From: Euborellia annulipes
Lineage: Eukaryota > Arthropoda > Insecta > Dermaptera > Anisolabididae
Reading direction: 5' to 3'
DNA length: 64,000 nt
Assembly (NCBI GenBank): GCA_023213315.1
Contig: JAKCPI010005231.1
Span: forward strand, 1-64,000
The notes beneath the pieces were generated by a model, which was given only the letters and a program-made list of their open reading frames with translations, ran no database searches and had not been told where the DNA came from. The translations under genes and the position numbers were made by a program. Position 1 is the stretch's first letter, and each line of letters starts with the position of its first letter. Of the stretch, positions 54,358 to 64,000 are shown piece by piece.

Positions 54358-54605
54358 AGGGCGGATCCAGAGGAGTTTCTAGGGAGGGAATCTGGTGTGA
54401 CTGGTCGTACAGCACACAAACTTTCGGTAATTTAAAGGTTCATTCTGTACTTGTTTACCAGAATATATATACAAATCAAATTTGTAAGCATTAATTTTTA
54501 AAATTTTATTGCCAAAAAATTTTTTTCTCAAATCTCGGGAGGAGGGGCAATCAAGGGCCGGTTCAGGGGGGTAATTACCCCCTTTACCCCGGCCCCCTTG
54601 TATCA
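54358..54605 (+). mobile_element. hAT-like remnant with family A piece
   Basis: CAAGGGCGGATCCAG at 54358 looks like a hAT end. The interior 'tctggtgtgactggtcgtacagcacac..cattctgtacttgttt' matches the interior of 49996-50676. The right end and target duplication are not clear. Confidence 0.4.
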
Positions 54606-54699
54606 GCCCTTTATTGATTAAGAATTTAATTCGACCTTCTGATCATTACTTTGGAATAGACCATCTTTATCAAAAGATAAATTTAAAAAAAAAATAAAA

Positions 54700-54965
54700 T
54701 AAAAAAAATGCTTTTATTTAAATTGAACTAAAAAGAGAGAAATAAGAGAGAAAGAATTTAATTGTTATTGTTAACATTTTTTAATATTTATAACTTAAAA
54801 TAAAAGCGTGGGGCGGTTCGAAGTGATTCCGAGGCTGGCGCCCCACGCTTTTATTTTAAGTCATAAATATTAAAAAATTTTATCAAGAACAATAAATTAT
54901 TTCTCTCTTATTTCTCTCTTTTTAGTTCAATTTAAAAAAAAGCATTTTTTTTTAAATCTTTTTTT
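54700..54965. repeat. Palindrome with GC-rich apical stem
   Basis: Arms of about 110-125 bp (atgcttttatttaaattgaac..gcgtggggc / gccccacgc..gttcaatttaaaaaaaagcat) surround a loop of ~23 nt (ggttcgaagtgattccgaggctg). The outermost parts are A/T runs. Confidence 0.75.
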
Positions 54966-55028
54966 TTTATTTTATTTTTATTTTAAGCTTTTTAGTCTTT
55001 TAGTCTTATCAAAAATCATCAATATGAT

Positions 55029-55440
55029 AAAGTACCACATTAGTTTGGCCTATTTTGATTTGGTTCAATTGGAAAATTATTTATTATCATAAAAAAATGA
55101 CTCGTAGATATCAAAATTCAAAACTATAGTTAATAGGGCCTTATTTGCGTGAGGCTTAAAATAAAGTACCACATTAGTTTGGTCTATTTTGATCAAAATA
55201 GCCATAACAATGGTGCCATCAAAAATGACCCTTAAGTATTAAATTTCACACCTCTAGCTCACCAGGAGGTCTTTTGAAATTACATTAATTCGCGAAGGGT
55301 TTCAAATAAAGTACCACATTAGTTTGGTCTATTTTGGTAAAACCTAACTTATAATTTGCGTCATCAAAAATGATCCTTAAATATCAAATTTCCCACCTCT
55401 AGCTCATCAGGAAGTGACTTAAGCAAAGACTCAAAGTTGA
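55029..55440 (+). repeat. Three diverged tandem units of ~140 bp
   Basis: 'aaagtaccacattagtttgg' occurs at 55029, 55163 and 55308. The last two are each followed by 'ccatcaaaaatgacccttaa' and 'cacacctctagctca'-type segments (spacing 134 and 145 bp). No ORF. Confidence 0.6.
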
Positions 55441-55504
55441 TGATTTTGAAAGAGAAAGTTAAATAAAAGCATTTAATTAATAAGCATTAAATGAAATTTT
55501 CAAT

Positions 55505-56180
55505 TTTTTACTTTCTCTTACCTATGTATATATGTAATATATATATAGAGAGAAAGTATTGGATTCATGTCAAAAATTCGATGCCGAGATTTTGATGGAT
55601 CTTCACGTTTTGAGGTCCCCTGAATCCAAAAAAGTGGTTTTCGCGACATGGTCTGTCTGTGGGTGTGTGTGTGTGTGGGTGGGTGTGTGTTCAATTTTAA
55701 GCATGAAGGAATTGAGCTATGAGGCTGAAATGTTATATTTAAGTTAAACACCCTCCGGGACCGGAAAAATAAGCTTTTAATCAAAATCGGCCAAAGATTA
55801 CTAGTACTTTACTGATGTACTTTTTCAGTTTTTTTCGATTTTCTCAAAATTTGCTCCAACGATTTTTTTTTAAATTCAAAAATCAATTATTTTTTAGATG
55901 CTCTTTAAAATGTATATTCTCATTTTGCAATTGAAATCTTCTGAAGACCACTTTACTCTTGTATTTCATAGGGAAGATAGGAAAAATGGTTGCCATGGTA
56001 ACAAAATATAAATATTTTCCCACACTTATAAATTTTACATCTGAATTCAAATGTTCCGTACTGTCGGGAACTAAATATATGTCGACACAAAAAATCTGGT
56101 GTGACAAGCACAGAACACAACTTTCGATTACCGAAGGTAAGAGAAAGTTGTGTGCTGTGCGCCAGTCACACCAGATTTTT
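55505..56180 (+). repeat. Family A copy, nearly complete
   Basis: Both ends present: palindrome at 55505-55558 and hairpin at 56090-56180. The microsatellite is gtctgtctgtgggtgtgtgtg. 'caccctccgggaccgg' matches the segment at the 16843 junction, so that copy belongs to the same subfamily. Confidence 0.82.
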
Positions 56181-56524
56181 CTTCTTTGACAAGTATTTAT
56201 TTATTCAAATTAAACGAAATAATAATTAAAAATTCAAAAAAAGTCACCAGAAAGTCATTAAGCATCAGCTATAAAAATAAAACTTTTTTTTAAAGCATCT
56301 ATGCACTGCAAATGATATATATAGTATATCCCTATATACTCATTTCTCCAATTCTCTTCCTGTTCTAACTGAATTTGTTTTTGTTTAAATAACAATCCAA
56401 AATAACAAATTTGAATATATAATAATAATCTGCATTGTTTATTTTGTCAATTTCATATTCATTTTTTGCTGATTAAAACGGCGGCGGTGGGATTTTTTTA
56501 TTATAAAAGCTTTAACTCTACTAG

Positions 56525-56612
56525 ATGCCCTTGGGGCTTGGTGAAGCGGTTAGCGTGTTAACCTCGTATACCAAAAGTCGCGGGTTCGGACCCCAGGCAG
56601 TCCGATGATTTT
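56525..56612 (+). mobile_element. SINE family 1 head fragment
   Basis: gcccttggggcttggtgaagcgg, cgggttcggacccc, aggcagtccgatgatttt, then unrelated sequence. The A and B boxes are intact, so it could still be transcribed by polymerase III in principle. Confidence 0.65.
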
Positions 56613-57009
56613 CTACAGATACAGACGGTAAGGAGGGGGAGGGGGGCGCACAAATTATAATTTTGGCCCCGGGCGCAAGTTTTCTTATTGAATAGGCCAG
56701 AATCAATAGCAAAGAATGGAAATATCATTTTGCCACTTGGGTACTCAAAAAAAGAGAAGACGATTTAGCAACGTTTGCTAGGCTTAACTTGGCTTAACTC
56801 AAAAATTGAAATTTCGAACTTTGGCCACTAGGATTCTCAGCAGGAGATATATTTAGTTTCCGACATTAGAATTCAATATGTAAAATTTATAAACATGGGA
56901 AATTTTCTCAAAATTCGCTCCCTTCGATTCATTTTTTCCCCCAAAGTTCGAAACCCTTTTTAAAATAGCCCCCTTAAAAAAATTCATATTTTAATCTTAA
57001 TCTTATAGA

Positions 57010-57200
57010 CTTCTGAGTAAAGCGTTCCCAGGTTGGATTTCAGGCAGAGAGATGAAAATTTATTGTTTAAAATAAATTGGAATAAATAAACAAATAAATA
57101 AAATGCATGGATAATATTCATTATAAATAAAAAAAATAAATTAACATGTTTTAAAGTCTATAAATGGCCTCAGAGATTGAAGACTGAAATAAAAAGGTAG
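57010..57200 (+). mobile_element. SINE family 2 copy
   Basis: 'ttctgagtaaagcg..cccaggttggatttcagg' (decayed head), 'aaaataaattggaataaat', 'aaagtctataaatggcctcagag'. Confidence 0.45.
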
Positions 57201-57396
57201 CATCGCCTGTCGTTTAGAGAGAGCTACCAAATATACTCGCCTGTTGAACTGGTTGCCTATTCTAAACAAAAATTCTCGTTTGGTTTATTATTACCTGTAT
57301 TTATATACAGTATATTATCATAATAGAATTCATTCACATATTTAATTTAATATGTAGGTAATCCAGCTTATTTAGTAAGTAAAGTCTGGCATAAAC

Positions 57397-57636
57397 CAGT
57401 GGCGATTCCCCCCCCCCCCCCCCGAGAAGAAATTCAAAAAGTTATAAAAACTTGTAATCTAAAGAAATGATGATTTCCGCTCTTTAATTTCAATTGAATT
57501 TGTTACCAATCAATTTAAATAAATAGGAAAGGGGTCTAAATGGCCATAGATGCCGACAAAGTCCTTAAATAAAAAAAAAAATAAAATAAAAAAAACCGCC
57601 CCCCCCCCCCGACAAAATTGCATTAATCCGCCACTG
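57397..57636 (+). mobile_element. hAT MITE carrying a SINE-family-2 tail
   Basis: TIRs CAGTGGCGATTCC and GGATTAATGCCACTG-like (attaatccgccactg), target duplication gcataaac/gcataaat. The interior includes 'gtctaaatggccatagatgccgac' and A-runs, the SINE family 2 3' region. Confidence 0.82.
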
Positions 57637-57952
57637 GCATAAATTCTCATCAGAAACCGTACTGCATCGAAGGTTGCAAAGATTAATTTAAAAATAATCC
57701 CCTCTCTGTCATATCTATAATTTAATATTCCAGCCGGGGGGGAATATGGATAGGAAGACGACCTACCTTATTTAGAGAAAAAAAGAGATATATGAATTTA
57801 TAGAAACTGAACAAAGTTAGAAATCTCGAAATACTACTCCTAGTACAGAGAAATAAAAGTAGTTACTGTTTTTTGACAAAATATGAGATAGAGCAAAGGA
57901 AAAAGATATGGATTAATATAAAGAAATATAGAAGAAAAAAATGAGTGGAGGG

Positions 57953-58305
57953 CAGAGGCGTACCGAGCCAGTTGGAGGCCTGGGGCGGCACTAGAAGAGG
58001 GTGCCCTATATTGAATTTTTTTTTTTTTTTGGGGGGGGGGTAAAAATTTTCCCTGATCTCAAAAATTTTTCGAAAAAATATTTTACCTTTTTTTTAGAGA
58101 CGCAAAATTTTTGCCGCCGTGGAACATTTTTTTTTCGCGGGACGGAAATTTGCCGCCCACGGAGCATTTTTTTGCGGAACCTAAATTTTTTCACGCCCTT
58201 AGATCCGGCCCTGTCGCAAGGGCCCCGGGGCCTTTCAAATGGATTGTATGGGCCCTATGTCAGCTCGGGGCCTGGGGCCCGCCCCTCCCCCTCGGTACGC
58301 CACTG
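57953..58305 (+). mobile_element. hAT MITE (CAGAGGCGTACCGAG family)
   Basis: TIRs CAGAGGCGTACCGAG and CTCGGTACGCCACTG with exact target duplication gtggaggg (57945-57952, 58306-58313). Open frames across it are spurious. Confidence 0.92.
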
Positions 58306-58639
58306 GTGGAGGGAGATTAAAACACACACCAAAATGACAAAAGATCAAGGAAGTAAAATGAAGAACAATCAAGACTAAGACTTGGAAGAAACCAGTACAA
58401 ATTTCTAAGGAATTGTAATTATTTATTTATATTTGTATCTTGATTAAAAGTACGAGGGAATATAATAATTGATTGGGGTATGATGATGGACTAAAGAAAA
58501 TAAGAAAACTCAAACAAAAATTCATCATATATTTTTGTTAGGAATTCAATGAATAGAAGAATAATTAATAAATAATGTTTATTATTATTATTTGAAATTC
58601 CTATCGGGATCCCCGTTTATTTACCCGAGGTGCTTTCGT

Positions 58640-58790
58640 GTACGAAGACACACCAAACCCACCCCCCCTGGCCTCCCCCCCCCCCCGTGAAGTTCCTTTT
58701 TCTCTCCCCTCCTCCTCCTCTTTTTTCTTTACGATATCCTTTTTTTTCCCTTCTCTTCCTCACCTTTGGGGGGGGGTGGGGGGGATATAT
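58640..58790. repeat. Pyrimidine-rich low-complexity tract
   Basis: C and CT runs (ccccccccccc, tcctcctcctc, ttttttttccc) followed by gggggggtggggggg. No coding or transposon evidence. Confidence 0.5.
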
Positions 58791-59164
58791 GAGGATATGA
58801 GGGTTATTGATTTAATATAAATAGGAGGTTACAATGATAAGCAAAGAATAAAATCGTTTTGGACGAGGAAGCAAATGAGATCCCAGCTACTGGGGTTGAG
58901 GAATAAGCATCTCTACACCAAACATTATAAAAAAGAAAAATTGTTCAATTATAATTATTATTTAAATCTATTTTTATTTATCAAAAATAAGTGTTAAACT
59001 TTTTAATAAATGCATGAATTTTACATAATATTTTCCTTGGTAGTCTATCGATCAATAAATTAACAAAATATAAATAAATTTATAAATTATAAAAATAGTA
59101 AAGTGGAGTAATGCCGTTTATTAGGTATGAGTTGAATAAAATTAATGAACACCTATCCAAGTCT

Positions 59165-59425
59165 CATAATTATTCCATGGTGACTTTTCGGAGATTCTAT
59201 GACATTCTTAGGACATAGATTCAAGAGATCTTTTGTTCCCAAAAATCGTGTCATGTGATGAGGTGAGGTGGACAATCAGAATCAGCTCCCATAACATCGT
59301 CCATACATCTGTGAACCATTTTGATGGTGAGACTTTATGATTGGAGGCAAGAGATCTATTTACAACTCGTGTCCTAAGGACGGATGATGAAGAGTCTCCG
59401 AAACGTCGGCATGGAATAGTAGAGA
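59165..59425. repeat. Inverted pair with hammerhead-like cores
   Basis: 'ttattccatggtgacttttcggagattc..gacattcttagg' is the inverse of 'cctaagga..gagtctccgaaacgtcggcatggaata', about 50 bp per arm with a ~130-bp spacer. The minus-strand frame across it is a by-product. Confidence 0.6.
59369..59414 (+). ncRNA. Hammerhead-like motif with one core change
   Basis: Helix I CGTGTC/GGCATG (6 pairs including wobbles), CTAAGGA (expected CTGAGGA), short helix II GGA/TCC, GAAACGTC intact. The substitution hits the invariant G5. Confidence 0.45.
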
Positions 59426-59702
59426 TTTTTTTATACAATTCCTAAATTATAAAAATATTTCTTCTTTTTACAAATTCAAAGGCATTAAATTCATTAATCT
59501 AAACTTAAATAGAAAAATAGTAGAATGATATTCAGAGTATTGATTGTATGCAAATGAAGAATTATAAATTATAATTATCTGAATTCTCATAAAATAAAAT
59601 AATATTCAAATATATTATAATTTAAAAAAAAAAAAGATCTTTATTTTCGAAAGCTTAGCAGATGTTTATTAAAGCTTTTATGGTTTGTATTATTATTATT
59701 AT

Positions 59703-59935
59703 ATTATGGGAGTTTTTAATTACCACATTTTGTATTAATTGTTTAATATAAATATTGTACAACATTTCATCTGCTTATTCTGCAGACGTTTTCAAGTACT
59801 GTGCACTTGCTTAGACTCAAATGAACTGCAGAATAAGAGGTCAAAACGTTGTACAATATTTATATTTTTAATAAATAATTTATACAAAATGTGGTTTATA
59901 ATTAAAAACTCCCATAAGATTAGATGATTAAAAGA
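59703..59935. repeat. Palindrome, decayed hammerhead family member
   Basis: 'ttatgggagtttttaattaccacattttg' pairs with 'caaaatgtggtttataattaaaaactcccataa'. The arms continue to ttgtacaac/gttgtacaa. Both arms hold ctgcagaataag..gaaatgttg / caaaacgttg in place of CTGANGA..GAAACGTTG. Confidence 0.6.
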
Positions 59936-60666
59936 GTGAGGGAGGTTTTTTCAAATAAGAAATGATAAAATCTAAGCCTAACTCTTTTTTAAAACCTTTC
60001 TTTTATTGGAGCCAAAAAAAAGAAAGAAATGAAGTGTTAACGAGTTTAATGTCAATATTTCGATGTCATTAGGATTTTTAGTATAGATATGGTCATAAAT
60101 ATTCTATTCCTGGTGCCTTTATTTAGATAAAATTAGTATGTCTTAATAAGCTTCTGGAATGGATTATATGATCAAATCAAAATTTTAACATAAAGATTAA
60201 AATGGCGCCTTTCTTTTTTGGTTTGAGTTCTTTCTATGCTTTAATAATTGTATTTTTCAGTATTTTCTATGATGATTTTCAGAACTATTTTATAAATTAA
60301 ATAATAATATTATGGTTATAAAAACTTAGCTTAAAAAATAATTTTTGATTATAAACTCTGGGATAAAATATTCATGGAATGTTTTAATATATGCCTATTA
60401 TATAAGGATTATTATTATTATTATTACAGTATTTTTTTTCTTTTTTTTTTTATTAAAAAATATCTATTATTTATATAGAGATTTTGGCACATAATTTTAT
60501 ATTTTTTAATAAAAAATAAAATTAGAATTCATTAATAGGTGATATATTATATAGACTATATGCTAGTAGTTAAAAAAAACTCTAATTTATATATATATTA
60601 TACAATTTCGACAAACTTTACAAAGACTGTGAATGATAATTAATTGATAATGAGTATTTAATGATT

Positions 60667-60765
60667 TTAATAAGCAGAGGAAAATCGTTTCTCGAGTTTA
60701 GTGGCAATGGCAGCAACAATTCCAGCTCCTTTTCCACTCCCATCCTCAGCTAACATAACTCGAAA
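60667..60765 (-). CDS. Hexokinase last exon (EDGSGKGAG)
   Basis: 99 nt including TAA at 60667-60669. Acceptor tttatttgcag|T. It holds the adenosine-binding LAEDGSGKGAG loop and the C-terminal helix. Confidence 0.95.
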   Translation of the reverse strand, partial: FRVMLAEDGSGKGAGIVAAIATKLEKRFSSAY

Positions 60766-62563
60766 CTGCAAATAAAATAAGTAGACCTGTATTAAATATA
60801 AATTCTTCTAGCCTTCTTTTTCCTTGATTAGGGTCGACATAAATATTTATATATGCGACCGAGAAGAAACCGGTCCCTAGCAGGGCCTCTCAAATAACGA
60901 AGTGAGAGGAAAGAGATGACGAAAACAAATTAAAAATTGAAAGAAAAAAAAATTACAACCCTTGCTCTGGCGACTAAAAACAAACTAATACAACTACTAC
61001 AAAGTAAAATTAAAAGCCATTGGGAGATAAGACTTAAATATATTTTCCGATTAAAAAGCTCCTAACAGTATTAAAATTTTACCAAAATTTATTATATACA
61101 ATCGCCAAAAATGATATATTGGGCCCTAGAGATTCAAAAACCTAAATTTTTAGAGAAAAAATTACAACCCACACTTTTTCACCATGGGAACTAAAAACAA
61201 ACTAATACAACTACTTCCGAGTAAATTTAAAAACAAATAGTTATATTAAATTGAAATTGATTATTAAAAAACATCAGGATTTATATTGAAACAATTTAAA
61301 TAGTGATCAAAAGTTTAATCAAATTCATTCTACTAAATACTTTCAAGTCATGATAGAAATTGATTTAATATCAACTTATGTACGTCACTGATTCCTTTTG
61401 ACGGCTATCCATCTAATTGTCAAGAAACTAATTGAAAGTGTCAAGTGAAGTATTCTTCTTTATCTAATCTCTCTAACTATTAATTAATAAAAGCATATTT
61501 ATTTCATTCTACGATTACATTCCAACTTGATATGTACATAATTTTTTTCAAAAAGTTAAACAAAAAATATTATATTATTTTACCTTTCTTTCTGGCGCTA
61601 ATAATGATATATATTTGTCCATTAATTTTCTGATTCTGTAAAAAAAAAAAGATAATTTTATTTAATTGCTTTTAAAACTAAATGTTAGCTTAATTCTAAC
61701 TATAAATTAAATAAACCATAAAAGTGTTTTATATAAAGGAAATAAATTACAATTTAAAAATTAAAATGAATAATCCAATGAAAAAAATTATTTTACCTAG
61801 GATGGTGTTTATATAATGATCCATCTACAGCAATTGTAATTTGAGGCTTTGCCAATCGGTTAATTAAAACTGAGAGACCTAAAAATGAAAATTTCAATAA
61901 GAATAAAATTCCTTATAATACAAAATTATTTGTAGAATATTTTTTGCTCTTAATACTTACAAATAGATGTGAGTAAAGCAGCTCGATTAGAAACTAATCT
62001 ACAGACATATTGTACAATATGAATATCATCTTCTGAAGGGTCGCTTATTCCTAATTTTTTGAGTATTTCGCTTGTAATTCCAGTATTTGAGATGTTATCC
62101 CTAAAAAAAGAGTATTATTAAAATCTTTAAGTATGGCTGAATATTTAAAAAGAACTGTGAAATATTTAATTCAGGGGGTGGGGGAAAACTTTTTCCAAGT
62201 CAAAATACAAATTTATTGTATGTAATAGTAAAAAAATCCTCAAATGAGTTATTCTAATCTTAATCATCAGGATGGTTAATTATTCGGAAGAGAAAAGACC
62301 GAAAATTTAATTAACTTTGTATATAGTTTGATCCATGTGAGGATGAGTGGTAGTTGAAATTTTGGGTTATATATGATTTATATATAGTATATCTTTAGAT
62401 AGCTTACTCTTCAAATTTCGATAAATTATCTGTTGTGAAACCATTTGGTGTCAGCAATTGTTTTGAAGTTTTTCCGTCAAAAAGGAGGCCAGATTTACAT
62501 AGTCGGACTAAATTACAGCGTACAACTTCTCCGAGGTAATTACCGGCAATGTATTTTTCAAAC
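60667..62563 (-). CDS. Hexokinase, C-terminal part (5 exons, 5' end outside window)
   Basis: It phosphorylates hexoses with ATP in the cytosol, the first step of glycolysis. Minus-strand exons 62563-62408, 62100-61961, 61878-61797, 61635-61584 and 60765-60667 join in frame, with GT/AG at each intron, to 175 codons plus TAA. Visible family motifs in order: FEKYIAGNYLGEVVR, a small-to-large-domain linker with ISNTGI, SNRAALL, IAVDGSLYKHHPR, and the adenosine-site loop FRVMLAEDGSGKGAG. It ends KLEKRFSSAY. The catalytic Asp and glucose-binding Asn/Glu lie in upstream exons not seen here. The first exon here starts one base into the end of a codon (probably Arg), so at least one exon lies upstream. 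Metazoan hexokinases of ~450 residues end like this. Whether it is a single- or double-domain enzyme cannot be told. Confidence 0.95.
60766..61583 (-). other. Last hexokinase intron
   Basis: 818-nt GT-AG intron. No transposon termini were recognised in it, unlike most of the window. The other three introns are 82-307 nt. Confidence 0.6.
61584..61635 (-). CDS. Hexokinase micro-exon
   Basis: 52 nt, acceptor ttttttacag|A, donor GAAAG|gtaaaa. It encodes IRKLMDKYISLLAPERK, the helix between the two ATP-site strands. Confidence 0.9.
61797..61878 (-). CDS. Hexokinase exon (VDGSLYKHHP)
   Basis: 82 nt, acceptor tcatttttag|G, donor CCTAG|gtaaaa. It encodes the phosphate-site strand IAVDGSLYKHHP. Confidence 0.93.
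61961..62100 (-). CDS. Hexokinase exon (ISNTGI / SNRAALL)
   Basis: 140 nt, acceptor tttttttag|G, donor ATTT|gtaagt. It encodes DNISNTGITSEILKKLG and the VCRLVSNRAALLTSI helix of the large domain. Confidence 0.93.
62408..62563 (-). CDS. Hexokinase exon (FEKYIAGNYLGE)
   Basis: 156 nt. Acceptor ctttttaag|G, donor GAAGA|gtaagc. It carries the conserved 'FEKxIxGxYLGE' helix next to the sugar site and the RLCKSGLLFDGK segment. Confidence 0.93.
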
Positions 62564-63419
62564 CTTAAAAAGAAAAAGGAAATTTTTAAATTATTATTAA
62601 GTGAAACAAAATAAAATATTTAAATAAGGATGTGACGTGCCAAGTCCTAGATGAGGATAGAAGTATGCTATTTTCCTGGTTATTAATGAGAAACTAGCAT
62701 ACACCTATCCTAATAAAATATATAATACGAACTTAATTTAATTATTAAGAAAATGAAAATCCATATATATCTGATGTTGGAGGTTTACTATTGATAAAGA
62801 CGTTCTGTTCTTCGGAATTCAAAATAAATACTATTATTTATTCTCAGAAAATTTAATTAAGGTTGGCGACTGAAAGTATTAGATTCTTTTTTCAAAAAAA
62901 GAGGTATGATGAGGACTTTCTTTTTTTTTCTTTTTTAGAAAAAAGAGTTTAAATAATCAGGACTGCGCCATTATTATTATTATTATCGTTTATTATTAAT
63001 AATCGTTTTCCCTCAATCATCGTAATTTATCCATCCCCTTGAAAAACGATAGTTCAAGGTTCTGTAATGGAATTATATTTTCCATCTGAAGAGAGGTAGG
63101 TCAGATAGATGCCAAGGTTAATTGTAAATCTATAGGTCAGTATCCAATAGCTGATAAAGTAGGAATGAGAAATGGGGTCATTGGGTCTATTGGTTTATCT
63201 TGATAGCAGGGTGTGGCGAAAAAAGGAGGAAATCTTCCCCAAGAAGTTACGAAGTAATTCCTCTTTCTGTTTCATTATTTATCTCTAATCTCCCAGGGAG
63301 CGAGAATTACCAAATCCCACCTCTTTCAAGACAAGATCAGATTAACTTGATTTGGTAAATAAAGGAATGACGCACCGAACAACAAATAAACAATTATTTT
63401 AAAAACTTTTTTTTTAAAT
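62564..63419. other. Hexokinase intron or upstream region, no exon found
   Basis: I searched the minus strand for the preceding exon (expected EWGAFGDDG-like motif) and found none. Contains AT-rich sequence and a GA-rich patch. Confidence 0.4.
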
Positions 63420-63790
63420 ATTGATGTATGGAATGGAATCAGCCAAGGAAAAAGTAAAAAACAAATTTATACTGTCGACGTTTCGAGCGATTGTCATTTG
63501 AGATCATTAAACAAATTTAACAACATTAATATGTATCCTGTGTTTGTTGAATGATTTAATAAAGATTAAGGTTACTTGTACAAGTACCCTTAGCTTTAAA
63601 CACATGTCGTGTATGATATCAAAATCTTTAGTAAATCATTCAACAAACTCATGATACATTATTACAGTTGTTAAATTTGTTTAATGATGTCAAATGACAT
63701 TCTAATTATTACCATATGTAACAATTGACACTTAGACTGTCCCGAGGAAGAGCGCGGCGAGTCTTGGCTGACTCCATTCCATACATCTAT
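63420..63790. repeat. Inverted pair with a split hammerhead
   Basis: 'gatgtatggaatggaatcagccaag' pairs with 'cttggctgactccattccatacatc'. Inside, 'tcattaaacaaatttaacaac' pairs with its complement. The left arm keeps only the 3' half on the minus strand (cgctcGAAACGTCgacagt), and the right arm only the 5' half (actgtcCCGAGGAagagcg). Helix I and II partners are thus still recognisable across arms. Confidence 0.6.
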
Positions 63791-63825
63791 ATTTAATAGT
63801 CGAAGCCAGTATAATAATAATTTTC

Positions 63826-63940
63826 TTTTTAAGCCATTTTGGATACCAAATGGCTTAAATAAAATCATGGGACTGCCTGGGGTCTGTACCCGCGACGTTC
63901 GGTATTGAAGGTAGGCGCGCTACCAAGCCCGAGGGCTTCT
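63826..63940 (-). mobile_element. SINE family 1 head and body fragment
   Basis: Palindromic body (aagccattttggataccaaatggctt), gactgcctggggtctgtaccc, and a head ending ggtagcgcgcctacc..gggcttggta on the minus strand. The tail is missing. Confidence 0.7.
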
Positions 63941-64000
63941 ACAAGTTAAAAAACAAAATTTGACTGATTTCGTTAAAAGGTAGTTAGTTAAAGGGAGAAC

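Noticed and set aside
58001..58378. 125-codon plus-strand frame
   Set aside because: Lies almost wholly inside a hAT MITE with a perfect target duplication. The translation is low complexity.
59208..59438. 76-codon minus-strand frame
   Set aside because: Covers the inverted-pair ribozyme locus. No splice or homology support.
62564..64000. Upstream hexokinase exon
   Set aside because: No minus-strand segment shows the expected EWGAFG or glucose-binding motifs with splice sites.

Overview
The window is AT-rich, intron-bearing nuclear DNA from a multicellular invertebrate. It has spliceosomal introns, tRNA-derived SINEs, many cut-and-paste transposon remnants and only one recognisable protein gene. 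The sequence alone does not fix the species. An arthropod such as a copepod would fit, but that is a guess. I see no bacterial, viral or organellar gene block.

Genes: the only gene I can name is the 3' end of a hexokinase on the minus strand (60667-62563). Its five exons join in frame into the last 175 residues, and its 5' exons lie beyond the right edge. A second minus-strand gene of unknown identity shows its start-codon exon at 34184-34306, with 36 codons between good splice sites. Weaker exon-like segments on the same strand lie at 44183-44245 and 46507-46671. Two related families of GC-richer segments that end in a splice-donor-like site occur at 19.1, 38.0 and 49.5 kb (unit X) and at 49.8 and 52.2 kb (unit Y). 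They may be promoters or untranslated first exons.

Left third (1-20 kb): positions 1-4044 and 12783-16842 are near-identical direct copies, best read as parts of a 12.8-kb tandem duplication. Between them lies a 4.5-kb PIF/Harbinger-type element (8301-12779). A 2.5-kb hAT element, a pogo-like MITE, another hAT MITE and a Helitron are nested inside it. A composite hAT structure bounded by one target duplication follows at 17394-20033.

Middle (20-58 kb): a transposon graveyard. About fifteen copies or fragments occur of a ~1-kb repeat, here called family A, with a long terminal hairpin. There are a dozen tRNA-derived SINE copies and at least thirteen hAT elements with 8-bp target duplications. 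A 1.57-kb foldback element with ~740-bp arms lies at 27686-29250.

Most unusual signal: a dispersed set of palindromic units carries hammerhead-ribozyme-like cores (CTGANGA, helix II, GAAACGTC, with a matching helix I). The best copies are at 45550-45602, 45876-45928 and 39179-39224, with decayed relatives near 3.76, 16.55, 17.7, 21.6, 34.9, 54.1, 59.4, 59.8 and 63.5 kb. They resemble the ribozyme-bearing terminal repeats of Penelope-like retroelements, but here they are mostly arranged as inverted pairs.
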